This document shows, piece by piece, positions 5,786 to 6,984 of a stretch of 6,984 bases of DNA. The notes below the pieces were generated by a model, which worked only from the letters and a program-made list of their open reading frames with translations, was not told the origin of the DNA and did no database searches. The position numbers and the translations under genes are program-made. Positions within the stretch are counted from its first letter, which is position 1. Each line of letters starts with the position of its first letter. Source of the stretch: Acidobacteriaceae bacterium (lineage in GTDB: Bacteria; Acidobacteriota; Terriglobia; Terriglobales; SbA1); assembly GCA_019237515.1 (NCBI GenBank), contig JAFAGX010000200.1, positions 1 to 6,984 of the forward strand. Direction: 5' to 3'.

Positions 5786-6169
5786 CTAGATTGCTTGCTT
5801 AGCGGCGGTAAAAGAGCGGTCTGTTTGCCAAAGCTCGTACAGGTAGCCGTCGGGTCCGCGAAAATAAGTCCAAATCTCCACTCCGTAAATCTCGATGTCT
5901 GTAACGAACTCGACTCCGAGCGACTCCAACTCGCCTCTGGCAGCACGCACGTCCTCCACTTGAAAAGCCAGAACTGGGCAAGCGTGGAGCCGGTAATAAC
6001 GATTCTCCGAACCGAATACCTCGAATATCTGTCCCGACGGCAGCTCAAACTGCACCAAGGCCTTACCCTCGCGAATGAGGGACATACCCATGACGTTGGC
6101 GAAAAAATGGGCTGTGGTTTTCAGATCGGCGGTTCGTACGCCAGCCCAGGTATAACCGAGCACACGCAT
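5786..6169 (-). CDS. VOC family protein (glyoxalase/bleomycin-resistance fold)
   Basis: A 127-residue protein made of two beta-alpha-beta-beta-beta modules of the vicinal oxygen chelate superfamily. Module one covers about 3-53: V-R-T-A-D-L, H-F-F-A-N-V-M-G-M, then F-E-L-P-S-G-Q-I-F-E-V-F. Module two covers about 64-115: V-L-A-F-Q-V-E-D-V, L-E-S-L-G-V-E-F, then F-R-G-P-D-G-Y-L-Y-E-L-W-Q. Of the four usual metal-ligand positions, the two Glu-type ones look kept (Glu50, Glu112), while both His positions appear replaced, by Trp8 and Val66. Canonical glyoxalase-type metal chemistry is therefore doubtful, and a binding role or a different reaction is possible. It is 54 bp downstream of metH on the same strand and may be co-transcribed. 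The ATG at 6169 has a good ribosome binding site. The substrate is unknown. Confidence 0.9.
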   Translation of the reverse strand: MRVLGYTWAGVRTADLKTTAHFFANVMGMSLIREGKALVQFELPSGQIFEVFGSENRYYRLHACPVLAFQVEDVRAARGELESLGVEFVTDIEIYGVEIWTYFRGPDGYLYELWQTDRSFTAAKQAI

Positions 6170-6176
6170 TGCAATT

Positions 6177-6182
6177 TCCTTT
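6177..6182 (-). promoter_or_regulatory. Ribosome binding site of the VOC protein gene
   Basis: The minus strand reads AAAGGA, 7 nt before the ATG at 6169-6167. It supports the chosen start and independent translation downstream of metH. Confidence 0.7.
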
Positions 6183-6223
6183 CTGTTAAGTGAGTTGTGA
6201 CGCCGTGCGAGAACAGGCCAGTT

Positions 6224-6984
6224 TCAGACCACAAAATATTTGGCGCTGGGGTGATGCACCACGATGGCGGAGGTTGATTGTTCCGGTTCGAGCAAAAATC
6301 CTGAGGTCAACCGCACGCCGACGTTTTCTTCGGGATGCAGCAGCGCAAATAACTTGGTTTGATCTTCGAGGTTAGGACACGCCGGATATCCAAACGAATA
6401 ACGCGAACCGCGATATTTCTGATGGAAGAGATCGCGAATGTGTGGCGAATCCTCTCCTGCTATGCCCAAGTCCTCACGAATTTTCTTGTGGAGATACTCG
6501 GCGAGCGCTTCCGCGGTTTCCACACTGAGGCCGTGCAGATAAAGATATTTCGTGTACTCCCCAGCCTCGAACAGTCGTTGAGTCTCCTGTGATGCTTTGG
6601 CGCCGATGGTGACCAACGAGAGACCGATTACGTCCATCTTGCCCGAACTCTTTGGGGCAAAGAAATCTGAGATGCAGAGCTTGCGGCCTTCTTTCTGGCG
6701 AGGGAAGGTGAAACGGAGGAGTTCGTTTTGCGGAGCCTCGCTCCGCCCGGACGGGCGAGGGCGCCCGTCCCCACACGAGTTCGGGTTGTACACGATGACA
6801 TCGTTCCCATCGCTCTGGGCGGGAAAATAGCCGTACACCGCCTTGGGCTCAAATAAGCCGCTGGCGATCAGTTCTTCTTCGAGTTGTTTCTTGATCGGGC
6901 GAAATTTCTGCTCGACGAGGCGAACGTAGTCTTCCTGCGATGCAGTCTTGAGCTGCCACTGGTTCTTGAATAGTGCGGTGTCGT
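6224..6984 (-). CDS. metH: Methionine synthase, cobalamin-dependent: C-terminal activation domain (5' part outside the window)
   Basis: The last 252 codons of a large minus-strand gene. The frame is open to the window edge, so the GTG at 6838 is internal. MetH transfers a methyl group from methyltetrahydrofolate through cobalamin to homocysteine. This C-terminal domain binds S-adenosylmethionine for reductive reactivation of the cofactor. Counting from the first full codon, diagnostic blocks are A-L-F-K-N-Q-W-Q (3-10), E-P-K-A-V-Y-G-Y-F-P (45-54), L-L-R-F-T-F-P-R-Q (88-96), Y-L-H-G-L-S-V-E-T-A-E-A-L-A-E (148-162), the SAM-binding stretch Y-R-G-S-R-Y-S-F-G-Y-P-A-C-P (190-203) and P-E-Q-S-T-S-A-I-V-V-H-H-P (233-245). 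The Cys/His blocks are intact, so the enzyme looks functional. Odd feature: residues about 69-87 (S-C-G-D-G-R-P-R-P-S-G-R...) are a low-complexity segment encoded by a double palindrome, in a loop that is short in relatives as I remember them. The homocysteine, folate and cobalamin domains are not visible. Confidence 0.95.
   Translation of the reverse strand, partial: DTALFKNQWQLKTASQEDYVRLVEQKFRPIKKQLEEELIASGLFEPKAVYGYFPAQSDGNDVIVYNPNSCGDGRPRPSGRSEAPQNELLRFTFPRQKEGRKLCISDFFAPKSSGKMDVIGLSLVTIGAKASQETQRLFEAGEYTKYLYLHGLSVETAEALAEYLHKKIREDLGIAGEDSPHIRDLFHQKYRGSRYSFGYPACPNLEDQTKLFALLHPEENVGVRLTSGFLLEPEQSTSAIVVHHPSAKYFVV
6730..6770. repeat. Tandem GC-rich palindromes inserted in frame within metH
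   Basis: Two perfect hairpins two bases apart: GCGGAGC-CTC-GCTCCGC (6730-6746) and GGACGGGCG-AGGG-CGCCCGTCC (6749-6770). They encode residues about 71-85 of the visible MetH segment, including G-R-P-R-P-S-G-R. The sequence is much more GC-rich and symmetric than the surrounding codons. The first hairpin has the same arms as the pair GCGGAGC/GCTCCGC in the intergenic repeat at 592-710. A REP-like palindromic element carried within a gene explains this best. A stop-free frame is kept and no direct-repeat target duplication is evident. Confidence 0.65.

Noticed and set aside
6597..6852. Alternate-frame ORFs over metH
   Set aside because: The MetH activation-domain frame is unmistakable; these are shadows stretched by the GC-rich palindromes.

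Overview
The window most likely comes from an Acidobacteriota (Terriglobia-type) chromosome. The strongest sign is a 1130-residue outer-membrane protein with a carboxypeptidase-regulatory-like N-terminal domain in front of a TonB-receptor plug and barrel, an Oar-like type expanded in that phylum. The composition (moderately GC-rich) and an intergenic palindromic repeat starting GTCATCCTGAGC fit, but I could not run a taxonomic search, so this is inference.

Layout from left to right. At 1-563 (+) is the 3' part of a dienelactone-hydrolase-family alpha/beta hydrolase. It converges on the large receptor gene (867-4259, -). The gap holds a roughly 119-bp palindromic repeat (592-710) and a strong intrinsic terminator that serves the receptor gene (819-846, read on the minus strand). 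Upstream of the receptor lies about 610 bp without a credible gene (4260-4869). It is rich in symmetric elements: a hairpin with a T-run in the receptor leader, a perfect 17-bp inverted repeat, a stray + strand hairpin with T5, and two neighbouring palindromes at 4791-4833.

Next is a divergent pair: a 94-residue membrane-anchored protein of unknown function (4870-5154, -) and a GNAT acetyltransferase (5211-5768, +), only 56 bp apart. The GNAT gene converges, 17 bp away, on a VOC-family protein gene (5786-6169, -). That gene lies 54 bp downstream of the C-terminal part of cobalamin-dependent methionine synthase metH (6224 to the window end, -), so the two may share a transcript.

No multi-gene defence, CRISPR or mobile system is visible. 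The most unusual signal is inside metH. Two adjacent perfect GC-rich hairpins (6730-6770) sit in frame in the activation domain and appear to add a Gly/Arg/Pro/Ser-rich segment of about 17-19 residues. One hairpin shares its GCGGAGC/GCTCCGC arms with the intergenic repeat at 592-710. This looks like a palindromic repeat tolerated inside a housekeeping gene.
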